A stretch of DNA of 64,000 nt from Cerasibacillus terrae. Its GTDB lineage: Bacteria > Bacillota > Bacilli > Bacillales > Amphibacillaceae. Both the position numbers and the translations under genes were made by a program. Under the pieces are notes generated by a model. That model ran no database searches and was not told the DNA's origin. It saw nothing but the letters and a program-made list of their open reading frames with translations. Below, piece after piece: positions 53,657 through 62,629 of the stretch. The stretch's first letter is position 1. Each line of letters starts with the position of its first letter. The DNA is taken from the NCBI RefSeq assembly GCF_008039555.1, contig NZ_VDUW01000001.1:434001-498000 (forward strand). Direction: 5' to 3'.

Positions 53657-54838
53657 TCATTTATTAATATCTTTTAAAAAACTTGTTCCGTGCTTTGGTA
53701 AATTAATTTCGAAATTATCAGCTACCGTTGCTCCAATATCAGCAAATGTTTTTCGAGTTGGTAATTCTTTTCCTTCTTTTATATGACGATGATAAATAAT
53801 CAGTGGCACATATTCACGCGTATGATCTGTTCCGTGATGTATTGGGTCATTACCGTGATCTGCTGTAATTATTAATAAATCATCATCTGTTAATTTTTCA
53901 AGCACTTCTGGAAGTCGCTTATCATATGCTTCCAATGCCTCCCCATATCCTTTTGGATTACGGCGGTGACCATATTTCGCATCAAAATCGACAAGATTAA
54001 TAAAATTTAATCCAGTAAAATCTTTATCCATTGATTCAACTAGTTTTGTCATGCCATCATCATTACTAGATGTTCGTATTGCTTCGGTTATCCCTTCGCC
54101 ATCATATATATCAGAGATCTTCCCAAGTGCAATGACATCATATTCTTGATCCTTTAATTCATTCATTACCGTATGACCAAATGGTTTCAAAGCATAATCA
54201 TGTCGATTTGCGGTTCTTTCGAAATTCCCTAATGTACCGATAAATGGGCGGGCAATGACACGCCCCACCATATACTTTTCATCTAAAGTTAGCTCTCTAG
54301 CAATTTCACAAATTTTATATAATTCTTCTAATGGTACAACCTCTTCATGTGCTGCAATTTGTAAGACAGAATCTGCAGAAGTGTAGACAATAATTGCACC
54401 TGTTTTCAAATGCTCTTCTCCTAATTCCTCAATAATTACTGTTCCAGAAGCTGCTTTATTCCCAATTACCTTTCTGCCAGACTTTTCTTCTAGTTTTTTT
54501 ATAAGCTCGTCCGGAAAACCATTTGGAAATGTTTGAAATGGCTTATCAATATGTAGTCCCATTATTTCCCAATGTCCTGTCATAGTATCTTTTCCTACAG
54601 AAGCTTCTTGCATTTTGGTGTAATGCGCTAAAGCGGGTTTCACTTCAGAAATTCCTTTAACTGGTCGAATATTACCAAATCCTAATTCTTCCATATTCGG
54701 CATTTGAAGTCCATCCATATGTTCTGCAATATGGCCAATCGTATCTGCACCTTTATCACCATACTGTTCCGCGTCTGGTGCTTCCCCAAAACCGACCGAA
54801 TCTAATACAATTAAAAAAATTCGTTTAAACTTCTCCAT
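53657..54838 (-). CDS. deoB: Phosphopentomutase
   Basis: DeoB (drm, 393 residues) interconverts ribose-1-phosphate and ribose-5-phosphate and the deoxy forms, using a phosphothreonine and two manganese ions. The metal and catalytic segments [18 protein letters not shown] near the start, [13 protein letters not shown] near residue 80, and [20 protein letters not shown] near 328 are intact. It is the first gene of deoB-punA-pdp. Confidence 0.97.
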   Translation of the reverse strand: MEKFKRIFLIVLDSVGFGEAPDAEQYGDKGADTIGHIAEHMDGLQMPNMEELGFGNIRPVKGISEVKPALAHYTKMQEASVGKDTMTGHWEIMGLHIDKPFQTFPNGFPDELIKKLEEKSGRKVIGNKAASGTVIIEELGEEHLKTGAIIVYTSADSVLQIAAHEEVVPLEELYKICEIARELTLDEKYMVGRVIARPFIGTLGNFERTANRHDYALKPFGHTVMNELKDQEYDVIALGKISDIYDGEGITEAIRTSSNDDGMTKLVESMDKDFTGLNFINLVDFDAKYGHRRNPKGYGEALEAYDKRLPEVLEKLTDDDLLIITADHGNDPIHHGTDHTREYVPLIIYHRHIKEGKELPTRKTFADIGATVADNFEINLPKHGTSFLKDINK

Positions 54839-54883
54839 TGTAATACCTCCTCCATATTGGTTGTATGATGTCAGACAACTATA

Positions 54884-55771
54884 TTATGCTCTTGGATGAT
54901 ATTTTTTATAAACATCTTTCATACGAGCTTTTGTTACATGTGTATAAATTTGTGTTGTTGAAATGTCTTCATGACCAAGCATTTCCTGAACGGCACGTAA
55001 ATCTGCACCGTTTTCTAATAAATGAGTAGCAAATGAATGGCGTAACATATGTGGAGATATCTTTTTATTGATATGTGCTTGTTTTGCAAGTTTCTTAATG
55101 ATTTTCCAAAACCCTTGCCTTGTTAAAGGACGACCATGATGATTTAAAAACAATGTATTTTCATCACCTTTTTTTAACATAGGTCGTGCATGTTGTAAAT
55201 AATCACTCACTGCCTGTAAAGCTAAATCTCCAACCGGGATAATTCGTTCTTTTGAACCTTTTCCGAAACAATGGACAAAACCCATTGTCAAATGAAAATC
55301 TCCTACTTTTAATTCAATCAGCTCTGTTACACGTAAACCTGTAGCATAAAGAAGCTCAAGCATTGCCTTATTTCGAATATGTAGTGGCGTGTCCTGTTTT
55401 ATATTTAATAAAGCTTCAACCTCTTCTGTTGAGAGAATATTTGGTAGTTTTCGTTCTTTTTTGGGGATTTCAATATGTTGACTTACATCAATGTCTACAA
55501 TTTCTTCTCTATATAAAAATCGATGGAACATGCGTAAGGAAGAAGTTGTTCTTCTAATTGTTGCGGATGATTTTCCTTCTTCTTTTAGCTGACGTAAGAA
55601 GGAAACAATATCTAATCTTGTTACGAATTTCCAATCCTTTTTTTTAATCTCTTTCATTATAAAAATACAATATTTATCTATATCTCGACGGTATGCTGTT
55701 ATTGTGTTATCAGAAAGGCCTCTTTCTATTTGTAAATAATGATAAAAATCCTTTGTAGCATATTTTAGCAT
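54884..55771 (-). CDS. xerD: Tyrosine recombinase XerD
   Basis: XerD (RipX, 295 residues) resolves chromosome dimers at dif together with XerC. The catalytic residues are visible: Arg in ATGLRVTEL near residue 148, Lys in KGSKERIIPV near 174, HMLRHSFATHLL near 243, and LGHEDISTTQIYTHV near 268 with the nucleophilic tyrosine. The N-terminal SAM-like domain (1-85) is present. Neighbours deoB and yqzK are as in B. subtilis, so this is the host gene rather than a phage integrase. Confidence 0.96.
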   Translation of the reverse strand: MLKYATKDFYHYLQIERGLSDNTITAYRRDIDKYCIFIMKEIKKKDWKFVTRLDIVSFLRQLKEEGKSSATIRRTTSSLRMFHRFLYREEIVDIDVSQHIEIPKKERKLPNILSTEEVEALLNIKQDTPLHIRNKAMLELLYATGLRVTELIELKVGDFHLTMGFVHCFGKGSKERIIPVGDLALQAVSDYLQHARPMLKKGDENTLFLNHHGRPLTRQGFWKIIKKLAKQAHINKKISPHMLRHSFATHLLENGADLRAVQEMLGHEDISTTQIYTHVTKARMKDVYKKYHPRA

Positions 55772-55774
55772 ATA

Positions 55775-55981
55775 TTACTCTCCAAATCTTAAAAAAGGGT
55801 GAAAACGATTTTTATACTCCCCTTCATTATTAAAAACTTTTATAGCAGGTCCCTCTGGTGGATCATATCGTTGAAACTGCTCATATTCAATATGCATAAT
55901 ACGCAATCCTAAATAAAACAAAACAGTGCATGCAATGAACACAATAAATAATTTTACCGAACGCCAAACCATCCTTTTCAT
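55775..55981 (-). CDS. yqzK: YqzK, small DUF4227 membrane protein
   Basis: YqzK (68 residues) has one membrane helix (about 10-30) and an external tail with YEQFQRYDPPEGPAIKVF near residue 34, typical of DUF4227. It ends three bases before the xerD start and is probably co-transcribed with xerD. Function is unknown. AGAGG precedes the ATG. Confidence 0.85.
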   Translation of the reverse strand: MKRMVWRSVKLFIVFIACTVLFYLGLRIMHIEYEQFQRYDPPEGPAIKVFNNEGEYKNRFHPFLRFGE

Positions 55982-56087
55982 CTAGCATTACCTCTCTTTT
56001 TACTCACTTATTAAAAGATATGCCAAAAATGAATGGTTTTATACAGTTTTCTATTAAATTTTTCTATTTATTCACTAAAATAACATA

Positions 56088-56119
56088 AACAAGCCTTTCT
56101 TCCTTGTGAAAAAAGGCTA
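56088..56119 (-). terminator. Terminator of fur
   Basis: AGCCTTT and AAAGGCT form the stem of a loop of about 13 bases, followed by TGTTT on the minus strand. It begins about nine bases after the fur stop codon. Confidence 0.65.
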
Positions 56120-56128
56120 ACTATCTTT

Positions 56129-56593
56129 TTATGTTGTTGTTTTCATTGCTGCTTTTTCTTTTTTACATTGTTTACAAACACCGTGAAAAGTTAAACGATG
56201 GTCTTGTACTTGAAATCCCCATTCTTTTTCAACTCTTTTTTCAACATCTTCTAATAAATTATCGAAAATTTCCTCAATGGAACCACATTCAACACATACA
56301 AGATGATGGTGAAAATGTTCAAACCCTTCCTGACGAAGATCATATCTAGAAACTCCATCACCAAAATTAATTTTTTCAACAATTTGTAATTCGAGTAATA
56401 ATTCCAATGTACGATATACCGTTGCTAATCCAATTTCTGGTGCTTTATCTTTTACTAATAAATAAATGTCTTCTGCACTTAAATGGTCCTCTTCTCGTTC
56501 TAATAAAACCTTTACAGTTGCTTCTCTTTGCGGAGTTAATTTATAACTTTGTGCATGGAGTTGTTTTTTAATTCGGTCAAGACGATGTTCCAT
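56129..56593 (-). CDS. fur: Ferric uptake regulator Fur
   Basis: Fur (154 residues) represses iron acquisition genes when loaded with Fe(II). The winged helix (LTPQREATVKVLLEREEDHLSAEDIY, then GLATVYRTLELL) precedes the metal-binding dimerisation domain with FEHFHHHLVCVECGSIEEI and a terminal CKQC. The two CxxC pairs form the structural zinc site. HHH in the first metal region and the lack of peroxide-sensing features favour Fur over PerR and Zur. Position beside yqzK and spoIIM is as in B. subtilis. Confidence 0.95.
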   Translation of the reverse strand: MEHRLDRIKKQLHAQSYKLTPQREATVKVLLEREEDHLSAEDIYLLVKDKAPEIGLATVYRTLELLLELQIVEKINFGDGVSRYDLRQEGFEHFHHHLVCVECGSIEEIFDNLLEDVEKRVEKEWGFQVQDHRLTFHGVCKQCKKEKAAMKTTT

Positions 56594-56623
56594 GACAGAT
56601 TCCCTCCCTCATATCCCATCTTT

Positions 56624-56652
56624 ATTATATGCACACAAAAAATGACTGTCAA
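56624..56652 (-). promoter_or_regulatory. Perfect sigma-A promoter of fur
   Basis: TTGACA and TATAAT with exactly 17 bases between them lie on the minus strand, about 30 bases before the fur start. It is the best consensus match in the window. Confidence 0.85.
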
Positions 56653-56656
56653 AATA

Positions 56657-56671
56657 TAATTAGTATTATTA
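56657..56671 (-). promoter_or_regulatory. Candidate PerR/Fur-type operator of fur
   Basis: The 15-base stretch TAATAATACTAATTA (minus strand) shares 10 of 14 specified positions with the PerR box TTATAATNATTATAA. It lies just upstream of the -35 box. In B. subtilis fur is controlled by PerR. The AT-rich background makes chance matching possible. Confidence 0.35.
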
Positions 56672-56714
56672 TTATATAAGAAAACGCCGTAATTTCAAAA
56701 TGAAAATATGCTTT

Positions 56715-57362
56715 TTATTTTGATGGTGAGTAATATGCCTTAATAAAAGATTGCATTGCCCCATTAGAAACAAACGCCTCAACACTAGCTGCAAAAAACG
56801 AAATGATCAAAAGAATACCAAAAATAACCATATATTGGCCAAATGGTCGAAAAACTTGTTGTGATATTTTCCGAGAAAACAACTTATTTATTAATGATAT
56901 CGAGAAAATCATTGATAAACTACCAGCTATTAAATAAACTGGTATGATAAATAAGTTTTGTGGAGCAATAGATAACGAAGCAATTAAAAAACCTTTTATT
57001 CCGAGCTGATTCACAAGAAATCCTACCGTAAAGCCAACAACTAATCCTTTTAGAAATAATAATATCCATACAATTGGTAGACCAATAACTGATAGTCCTA
57101 AAATAAAGATGAGCAATAAATATTTTACATGGTATAGAAAACTTCCTTTTAATATTTCCAAACGATTAATTGAATTTTCTGTTACAAATTCACCAAAAAA
57201 TCTTTCTAAATAAAAAAATAAATCTTGTTTTTGAACGAAATGCATACTATTTACAATAAATGCACCAAACGTGATTCCAGTTAGAAATAAAATAATCATA
57301 AAAACATAGGTTGTTGCATGTTCTTTTATGTGGGCAATGGCAATCGTTTTTTGTTCATACAT
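56715..57362 (-). CDS. spoIIM: Stage II sporulation protein M
   Basis: SpoIIM (215 residues) is a membrane component of the SpoIIDMP engulfment complex that degrades septal peptidoglycan. It has five or six helices and the conserved regions MIILFLTGITFGAFIVNSMHF near residue 19 and GLVVGFTVGFLVNQLGIKGFL near 105. In B. subtilis it is under sigma-E and also lies beside fur. Confidence 0.95.
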   Translation of the reverse strand: MYEQKTIAIAHIKEHATTYVFMIILFLTGITFGAFIVNSMHFVQKQDLFFYLERFFGEFVTENSINRLEILKGSFLYHVKYLLLIFILGLSVIGLPIVWILLFLKGLVVGFTVGFLVNQLGIKGFLIASLSIAPQNLFIIPVYLIAGSLSMIFSISLINKLFSRKISQQVFRPFGQYMVIFGILLIISFFAASVEAFVSNGAMQSFIKAYYSPSK

Positions 57363-57462
57363 AGATATCCTCCATTCATTTTCAGTTCTATATTAAATCT
57401 ATGAAGGATATCTAGTGAACATGTCTTTTCAATCTATATTTTTGTTTTTTAAGAGTTTTTAC

Positions 57463-58638
57463 TTATTTTGTTTTTCCTTCTGAAACACGGCCATATTTTC
57501 CGCCTCCACCAGCTTCAATAGCTAATTTCCCTTCTCGCATGCTCATGATCATCTTGGTGAGCCTCTCTGGAACAACTTCTAGTAATTCCTCGTAAGAAGC
57601 GTGATGGATTACATTCATTTCCGTTCCAAATGCTAGCAGTAATTTTTGATATGTTTTTGGCCCTAGTGATGGCAGATATTCTAAAGGCACTTGATACAAA
57701 TATGGTGGGCGTTTAGGATGTTCTATATCTGTTTGACCAACTTCTTGAATACGGTCAAATACACCTTTAATTATTTTATTCGAACCACAATGTTTGCATT
57801 GTTTTGCAGTTGGCGGATGTAATTGAAAACATTCTTGACATACAGTGGAATAATATTTACCAAGCTTTGGATTCATGCCGAAGTTTTTTAACCACTTCCT
57901 GTCATTGATATTGTGAAGTGCCCATACCAACTCTTTGAAAGAAGGATCCTTCACATAAATTTGTTGATATTCACGTGCAATTTTACCTAAAGAATGAGCA
58001 TCAGAATTCGATAAGAAAGTATAGTTATGAAGTTCCTCGATTTTATCAGCCATCCATGTATCTGAACTAAGTCCTAATTCAATACCATCTATTAAATCAG
58101 GATCAAGAACCTCTGCTAATGATTGCTTCACTCCTTTACCATACATGCTTTTAAAAGGAGTGAAAACATGGGCAGGTATAAAGATTCCTGAAAGCTCCTT
58201 TACTTTGTATTGCAGTTCTTTTGCTGTCCCGTAATACCTTTGTGAGCTTAAGGTAATATTTTTCATTTTAGTGGATAGCCACTTAGAGAATGCTTCCATT
58301 TCCTTTAAATATGGAAAGAAACAGAGAACATGGATTGGTCCTTGACAAAACTCATCATAAACTTCTATTTCACTTCCCAAAATAAGGGTTACATCCTCGA
58401 ATCGAATTCCCCCATCAGCAAGCTCTTTTGCTAAGCCTTGATCCATCAATTTCTTTATTTCGAGTTGTACATTTGGTGCATGGGTATCAATTACGCCAAT
58501 AATATGAATTCCTTTATTACGGCTAGACTCTTTTAATATATTTGTTAATGTAAGCTTTTTTGATCCTGTTATTTTTACAGGATGACCGTACATATCCCGA
58601 CCTATATGTATATGCAGGTCAGCAAAGTATGCATTCAT
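57463..58638 (-). CDS. yqxK: EndoQ-like PHP-domain DNA repair endonuclease (YqxK)
   Basis: This 391-residue protein matches YqxK/EndoQ, an endonuclease that cuts DNA 5' of deaminated bases (uracil, hypoxanthine, xanthine) in archaea and some bacilli. The PHP metal ligands appear in FADLHIHIGRDMYG at the start, GVIDTHAP near 48, EIEVYD near 90 and FLSNSDAHSLGKIAREY near 210. A four-cysteine zinc site (CQECFQLHPPTAKQCKHC) lies near residue 268. The C-terminal helix-hairpin-helix-like part (LPSLGPKTYQKLLLAFGTE) suits DNA binding. It overlaps no neighbour and starts one base after nudF. Confidence 0.88.
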   Translation of the reverse strand: MNAYFADLHIHIGRDMYGHPVKITGSKKLTLTNILKESSRNKGIHIIGVIDTHAPNVQLEIKKLMDQGLAKELADGGIRFEDVTLILGSEIEVYDEFCQGPIHVLCFFPYLKEMEAFSKWLSTKMKNITLSSQRYYGTAKELQYKVKELSGIFIPAHVFTPFKSMYGKGVKQSLAEVLDPDLIDGIELGLSSDTWMADKIEELHNYTFLSNSDAHSLGKIAREYQQIYVKDPSFKELVWALHNINDRKWLKNFGMNPKLGKYYSTVCQECFQLHPPTAKQCKHCGSNKIIKGVFDRIQEVGQTDIEHPKRPPYLYQVPLEYLPSLGPKTYQKLLLAFGTEMNVIHHASYEELLEVVPERLTKMIMSMREGKLAIEAGGGGKYGRVSEGKTK

Positions 58639-58639
58639 A

Positions 58640-59188
58640 TCACTTTACACACTCCAACATTTCCAGATACAATATGGCAAAATTTGTCTTTGCATCATGT
58701 ATTTTGTTTTCTTTTACATATTGTTTTGCTTCTTCTAATGTTAATTCTATTAACTCAATGAATTCATCTTCATCACCTGCTGGAGGTTGTTCCAATGCTT
58801 CTAATTCCGTCGTTAAATAAATATACATCAGTTCATCAGCGAAACCTGGTGATGTATAGAAAGAAGTTACAAATGTCAAATCGTTTGTTGTAAACCCAGT
58901 TTCTTCTTCTAATTCCCTTACTGCTGTTTTTTCAGGTGCTTCTCCAGATTCTAATTTACCTGCTGGAATTTCAATCAATACTTTCTCAAGTGGTTTTCGA
59001 TATTGTTTCACGAAAACAATTTTTCCTTCTTTTGTTACTGGAATAACAGCGACTGCACCTGGATGTCTAATGATCTCACGTTTTGCCATTTCTCCATTTG
59101 GTAGCTCTACATCATCTACCTGTAATTGAACAACTTTACCTTTAAAAATTGGTTTTGTTTTCGTTGTTTTTTCAAAAAAACTTTGCAC
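58640..59188 (-). CDS. nudF: ADP-ribose pyrophosphatase NudF
   Basis: NudF (182 residues) hydrolyses ADP-ribose to AMP and ribose-5-phosphate. The Nudix box GKLESGEAPEKTAVRELEEE (glycine at about residue 76, continuing TGF) is complete. The N-terminal substrate-binding strands (KGKVVQLQVDDVELPNG) are typical of the NudF subgroup. It is adjacent to yqxK, as in B. subtilis (yqkG), and the two are probably co-transcribed. Confidence 0.95.
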   Translation of the reverse strand: MQSFFEKTTKTKPIFKGKVVQLQVDDVELPNGEMAKREIIRHPGAVAVIPVTKEGKIVFVKQYRKPLEKVLIEIPAGKLESGEAPEKTAVRELEEETGFTTNDLTFVTSFYTSPGFADELMYIYLTTELEALEQPPAGDEDEFIELIELTLEEAKQYVKENKIHDAKTNFAILYLEMLECVK

Positions 59189-59302
59189 AATATCTCACCC
59201 TTTACATCAGTTCTCAACTTATATTGTAGCATATGTCCATTATAAAATGGTTGTCATTCGGTGGAAGTCTTTCTACAATAGATATTAAAGGATGTGACAG
59301 TA

Positions 59303-60223
59303 TTGAAGAAAAAAAGATTAGGAAAATCTGATCTATGTATTTCTGAATTAACATTAGGAACTATGTCCCTTGGAACAAATAAACAAGATGCAGAACGAAT
59401 AATTGATTATGCTTTAGACAATGGAATTAATCACCTTGATACAGCAGACTTATATGATTTCGGTAAAAATGAAGAAATAATTGGTGAAGTCATTAAAAAG
59501 AAACGTGATCAGATTATTTTAACAACCAAGGTTGGAAACCATTTTGATTCTGAAAAACGAGACTGGTTTTGGGATCCTTCTAAGAAATATATAAAAACGG
59601 CTGTAAAGGAAAGCCTTCGCCGTTTGCAAACAGACTATATCGATTTTTATATGTTGCATGGCGGAACTATTGATGATCCAATTGAAGAAACGATTGATGC
59701 CTTTGAACAATTGAAAAAAGAGGGATTAATTCGAGCTTATGGAATATCTTCTATTCGTCCAAATGTTATTCGTGAGTATGTAAAACACTCCAATATTGAT
59801 GCTGTTATGATGCAATACAACTTATTGGATAGACGACCTGAAGAAGAGATACTTTCTTTACTTGAATCAAATGGGATTAGTGTACTTGCACGTGGCCCTT
59901 TAGCAAAAGGAATGCTCTCATCAAACGGAAATCATATTATCCAAGAAAAAGGTGCTGATGGTTATCTTGACTATACAGTGACAGAACTACAAACAATTTT
60001 TAAAGAGCTATCTAGCTATTTAGAAGAAGGACAATTTATGAATGAACTTGCTTTAAAATATATTCTAAAAAGCTCGGTTGTAAGTAGTGCTGTATTTGGC
60101 GCAAGTTCTCTAGAGCAAATAAAGGAGAATATCCATATTCATTTAAATACTCCAATGAATGGTACAATATATAGAAAAATACAAGAACTTACAAAACCAA
60201 TCAGCTATGCGAGTCATCGATGA
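59303..60223 (+). CDS. yqkF: Aldo/keto reductase, YqkF-like
   Basis: This 306-residue protein is a (beta/alpha)8 NADPH-dependent oxidoreductase of the aldo/keto reductase family, likely acting on small aldehydes or ketones. Catalytic residues are visible in INHLDTADLYDFGKNE (Asp and Tyr), ILTTKVGNHFD (Lys) and IDFYMLHGGTID (His). The start is probably the TTG at 59303, giving KKKRLGKSDLCISE like B. subtilis YqkF; a GTG nine bases upstream is too close to the ribosome site. It is divergent from nudF, and nudF-yqkF adjacency is conserved. Confidence 0.9.
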   Translation: MKKKRLGKSDLCISELTLGTMSLGTNKQDAERIIDYALDNGINHLDTADLYDFGKNEEIIGEVIKKKRDQIILTTKVGNHFDSEKRDWFWDPSKKYIKTAVKESLRRLQTDYIDFYMLHGGTIDDPIEETIDAFEQLKKEGLIRAYGISSIRPNVIREYVKHSNIDAVMMQYNLLDRRPEEEILSLLESNGISVLARGPLAKGMLSSNGNHIIQEKGADGYLDYTVTELQTIFKELSSYLEEGQFMNELALKYILKSSVVSSAVFGASSLEQIKENIHIHLNTPMNGTIYRKIQELTKPISYASHR

Positions 60224-60224
60224 A

Positions 60225-60260
60225 TTTAACAGGACTAATTTCAAGATTAGTCCTGTTAAA
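60225..60260 (+). terminator. Hairpin after yqkF
   Basis: TTTAACAGGACTAAT and ATTAGTCCTGTTAAA form a perfect 15-pair stem starting one base after the reductase stop codon. The T run is lacking, but a terminator role is likely. Confidence 0.7.
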
Positions 60261-60265
60261 CATCA

Positions 60266-60346
60266 CTTAGCTAACTGTAAGATCCTTACTTCAAGATTTC
60301 AAAGGTAGTGGGGAAAAATTCTCACACTAATTGAAGTTCCACTTTA
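60266..60346 (-). repeat. Reverse copy of the dispersed repeat
   Basis: On the minus strand the segment starts TAAAGTGGAACTTCAATTAGTG and ends TTGAAGTAAGGATCTTACAG. The head and tail are those of the element at 44955, with a shortened and diverged centre (about 80 bases). The first TAA of the repeat is the stop codon of the downstream polymerase gene, so the element lies flush with its end. Confidence 0.7.
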
Positions 60347-61615
60347 TTTTGCATAATGTCCTCCAATAAGTTTCCCACGCCTACGAGCTGTTCCTGAATC
60401 TGTAAATGATACTGCTCGTAGTAATGCATCTTGTCCATGCTGCTCACGTACATGATCCATCACATAACCAAGCTTTCGTTCATGAACTCTTGACTTTGTA
60501 AATAACTGAAGTTGGATTCCTTCATCATCTGTCATATTTCCTAAAGTAATAGATATTTTTCGTACAGTTTGTTGGTTGTAAAACTTTTTAAATAAGTACA
60601 TACATGTATGGTATACTTCCATTGTAATATTAGTAGGTGTTTGCAGTGTAAATGAGCGATGAAAGCCTCCACCACCTTCTTCTTTGCTATATCCAATTCC
60701 AAGAGAAATAGTCCTACCTACTTTTTTATTATTACGTGCCCTTCTAGTCACTTCCTCACACATTTCTAAAATAACATAGGCAATATCTTCTGTATGTTGA
60801 TAATCTCGTAATAAAACTTGACTTTTTCCATAACTTATTTGTCCTTCTAATATAGGAGCACCTAATTCCGATAAGTCCACTCCATTGGCATGATAAAATA
60901 ATTGATTTCCCATCACACCAAATACTTTTTCTAATTGTTTTAAGGAATAATTAGCTAATTGCCCAACTGTAGAAATTCCCATTCGATTTAATCTTTTCTC
61001 TAGTGGCAGACCAATCCCCCACATTTTAGATAAAGGAGAGACAGGCCATAATTTCTTTGAAACATCTGCATATGTCCACCGGGCTACTCCTTTTTTCTTC
61101 GCCTCTAAATCAAGACATAATTTCGCCATAAGCATGTTCGGGCCAATCCCGATGGCCGCTGTCAAACCAAATGTATCCTTTAACTCTTCTATAATTAAAT
61201 GTGCAATTGTTTCGGCATCACCGAAAATATGCTCTGTTCCGTCAACATTTAAAAAACTTTCATCCACACTATACGTATGAATAGACTCTTCTGGAACATA
61301 TTTATTAAATAAGCGTGTAATTTCCATAGATACTTGTAAATATAAACTCATTTGGGCGGATACAAGTATAATTCTATCATCATGCGGAACTTCAAATAAA
61401 CGATTTCCTGTACGTATACCAAAATCCCGCTTTAATGCAGGGGTGGCAGCTAATACAACACTTCCCTTTCTATTTACATCAGCCACAACTGCTAAATAAG
61501 TAGTTAGTGGATCAAGTCCATTAATTAAGGCAGCACAACTTGCATAAAAGCTTTTCATATCTATACATAAAATATTTCGTCTAGGAAGTGCATAATAATC
61601 AATATTTGAATTCAA
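60344..61615 (-). CDS. polYB: Y-family DNA polymerase, YqjW/UvrX type
   Basis: This 423-residue protein is a translesion DNA polymerase of the PolY2/UvrX branch. The catalytic region is near the N-terminus: ILCIDMKSFYASCAALINGLDP supplies the first metal aspartate, and YSVDESFLNVDG near residue 120 the second acidic pair. A segment QLQLF near residue 372 is a plausible sliding-clamp-binding motif. In B. subtilis yqjW is an SOS gene. A second Y-family polymerase ends this window. Confidence 0.92.
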   Translation of the reverse strand: MNSNIDYYALPRRNILCIDMKSFYASCAALINGLDPLTTYLAVVADVNRKGSVVLAATPALKRDFGIRTGNRLFEVPHDDRIILVSAQMSLYLQVSMEITRLFNKYVPEESIHTYSVDESFLNVDGTEHIFGDAETIAHLIIEELKDTFGLTAAIGIGPNMLMAKLCLDLEAKKKGVARWTYADVSKKLWPVSPLSKMWGIGLPLEKRLNRMGISTVGQLANYSLKQLEKVFGVMGNQLFYHANGVDLSELGAPILEGQISYGKSQVLLRDYQHTEDIAYVILEMCEEVTRRARNNKKVGRTISLGIGYSKEEGGGGFHRSFTLQTPTNITMEVYHTCMYLFKKFYNQQTVRKISITLGNMTDDEGIQLQLFTKSRVHERKLGYVMDHVREQHGQDALLRAVSFTDSGTARRRGKLIGGHYAK

Positions 61616-61747
61616 CAGAAATTACCCCTTTCTGTTTTAAACTCTTTTCTTAAAGGTTATTGTTATTGGAAAAATTAATGAATCAATTCGAAGCAATAAT
61701 ACTGTATCGAAAATATTTTTATTTTCTATAGCATATTATAAATTATA

Positions 61748-61761
61748 CGAATATATGTTCC
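61748..61761. promoter_or_regulatory. Possible LexA (SOS) operator
   Basis: CGAATATATGTTCC differs at two positions from the Bacillus LexA box CGAACRNRYGTTCG. It is located between the divergent polYB and GDPD genes, about 135 bases upstream of the polYB start. Such a box would suit the polymerase. Confidence 0.35.
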
Positions 61762-61856
61762 TGTTTTCAAGTTGTATTTTTTGCCAAGGGAAATGAAAAA
61801 GGAATTGACATCTTAACGAAAATAAAACACAATCAAATAGAGAGGTGGATGCAAAG

Positions 61857-62603
61857 ATGCCTGTTAAAATAATTGCTCATCGAGGGGCAAGTAAATATGC
61901 ACCTGAAAATACAATGCCAGCATTTCAAATGGCATATGAGTTAGGCGCAGATATCATTGAAACCGATGTTCAATTGACAAAAGATCGTGTTCCCATTTTA
62001 TTTCATGACATCAAAATAAACCGAGTAACCAGTCATAAAGGTTATATTAAAGATTTTACATATGATGAAATCATTGCGCTTGATGTTGGTACTCATTTTT
62101 CTAAAAAATATAGAGGAACTAGCATCGTTTCGTTAGAACATTTTTTAGCATGGGTTCAATCGAAATCAATCTCCTTAAATCTAGAGTTAAAAAATAGTAA
62201 AATAGATTATAAAAATTTAGAGGAAATCGTTTTAGAAATGCTAGAGCATTATCAATTAATTGATCGTACTATTTTATCTAGTTTTAATCCAAAAAGTATT
62301 CAACGCCTTACGAAGACACCTCAAAGGGTACACAAAGCATTCATCACATCCAAACGCCAAAAAGATTTAATCCCATACAGCAAAGAGATAGGGGCAGATG
62401 CACTACATATTCATTATCGCCTATTACGTAAAAACATGGTCCATCAATCAAAAAAGGCGGAAATTCCTTTACGTGTCTACACAGTTAATAAAAAAAGACA
62501 TCTACTCAAATGTCTTCATTATAAATGTGATGGTATAATAACAGATGTTCCTGACAAAGCAATAAACATACAAAACATATATAATCAAATAATAAAAGAA
62601 TAA
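61857..62603 (+). CDS. Glycerophosphodiester phosphodiesterase (YqiK/GlpQ-type)
   Basis: This 248-residue cytosolic protein hydrolyses glycerophosphodiesters to glycerol-3-phosphate and an alcohol. The GDPD signature is complete: IIAHRGASKYAPENTMPAF at the start, then GADIIETDVQLTKDRVPILFHD with the metal ligands. LNLELKN near residue 110 follows. No signal peptide is present, so it is not the secreted GlpQ. The ATG at 61857 follows AGAGGTGG. It lies ahead of rnz and is probably co-transcribed (26-base gap). No wall-anchoring features are seen. Confidence 0.93.
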   Translation: MPVKIIAHRGASKYAPENTMPAFQMAYELGADIIETDVQLTKDRVPILFHDIKINRVTSHKGYIKDFTYDEIIALDVGTHFSKKYRGTSIVSLEHFLAWVQSKSISLNLELKNSKIDYKNLEEIVLEMLEHYQLIDRTILSSFNPKSIQRLTKTPQRVHKAFITSKRQKDLIPYSKEIGADALHIHYRLLRKNMVHQSKKAEIPLRVYTVNKKRHLLKCLHYKCDGIITDVPDKAINIQNIYNQIIKE

Positions 62604-62629
62604 GGTATGGAATGTAGGAGTGATAGTAT

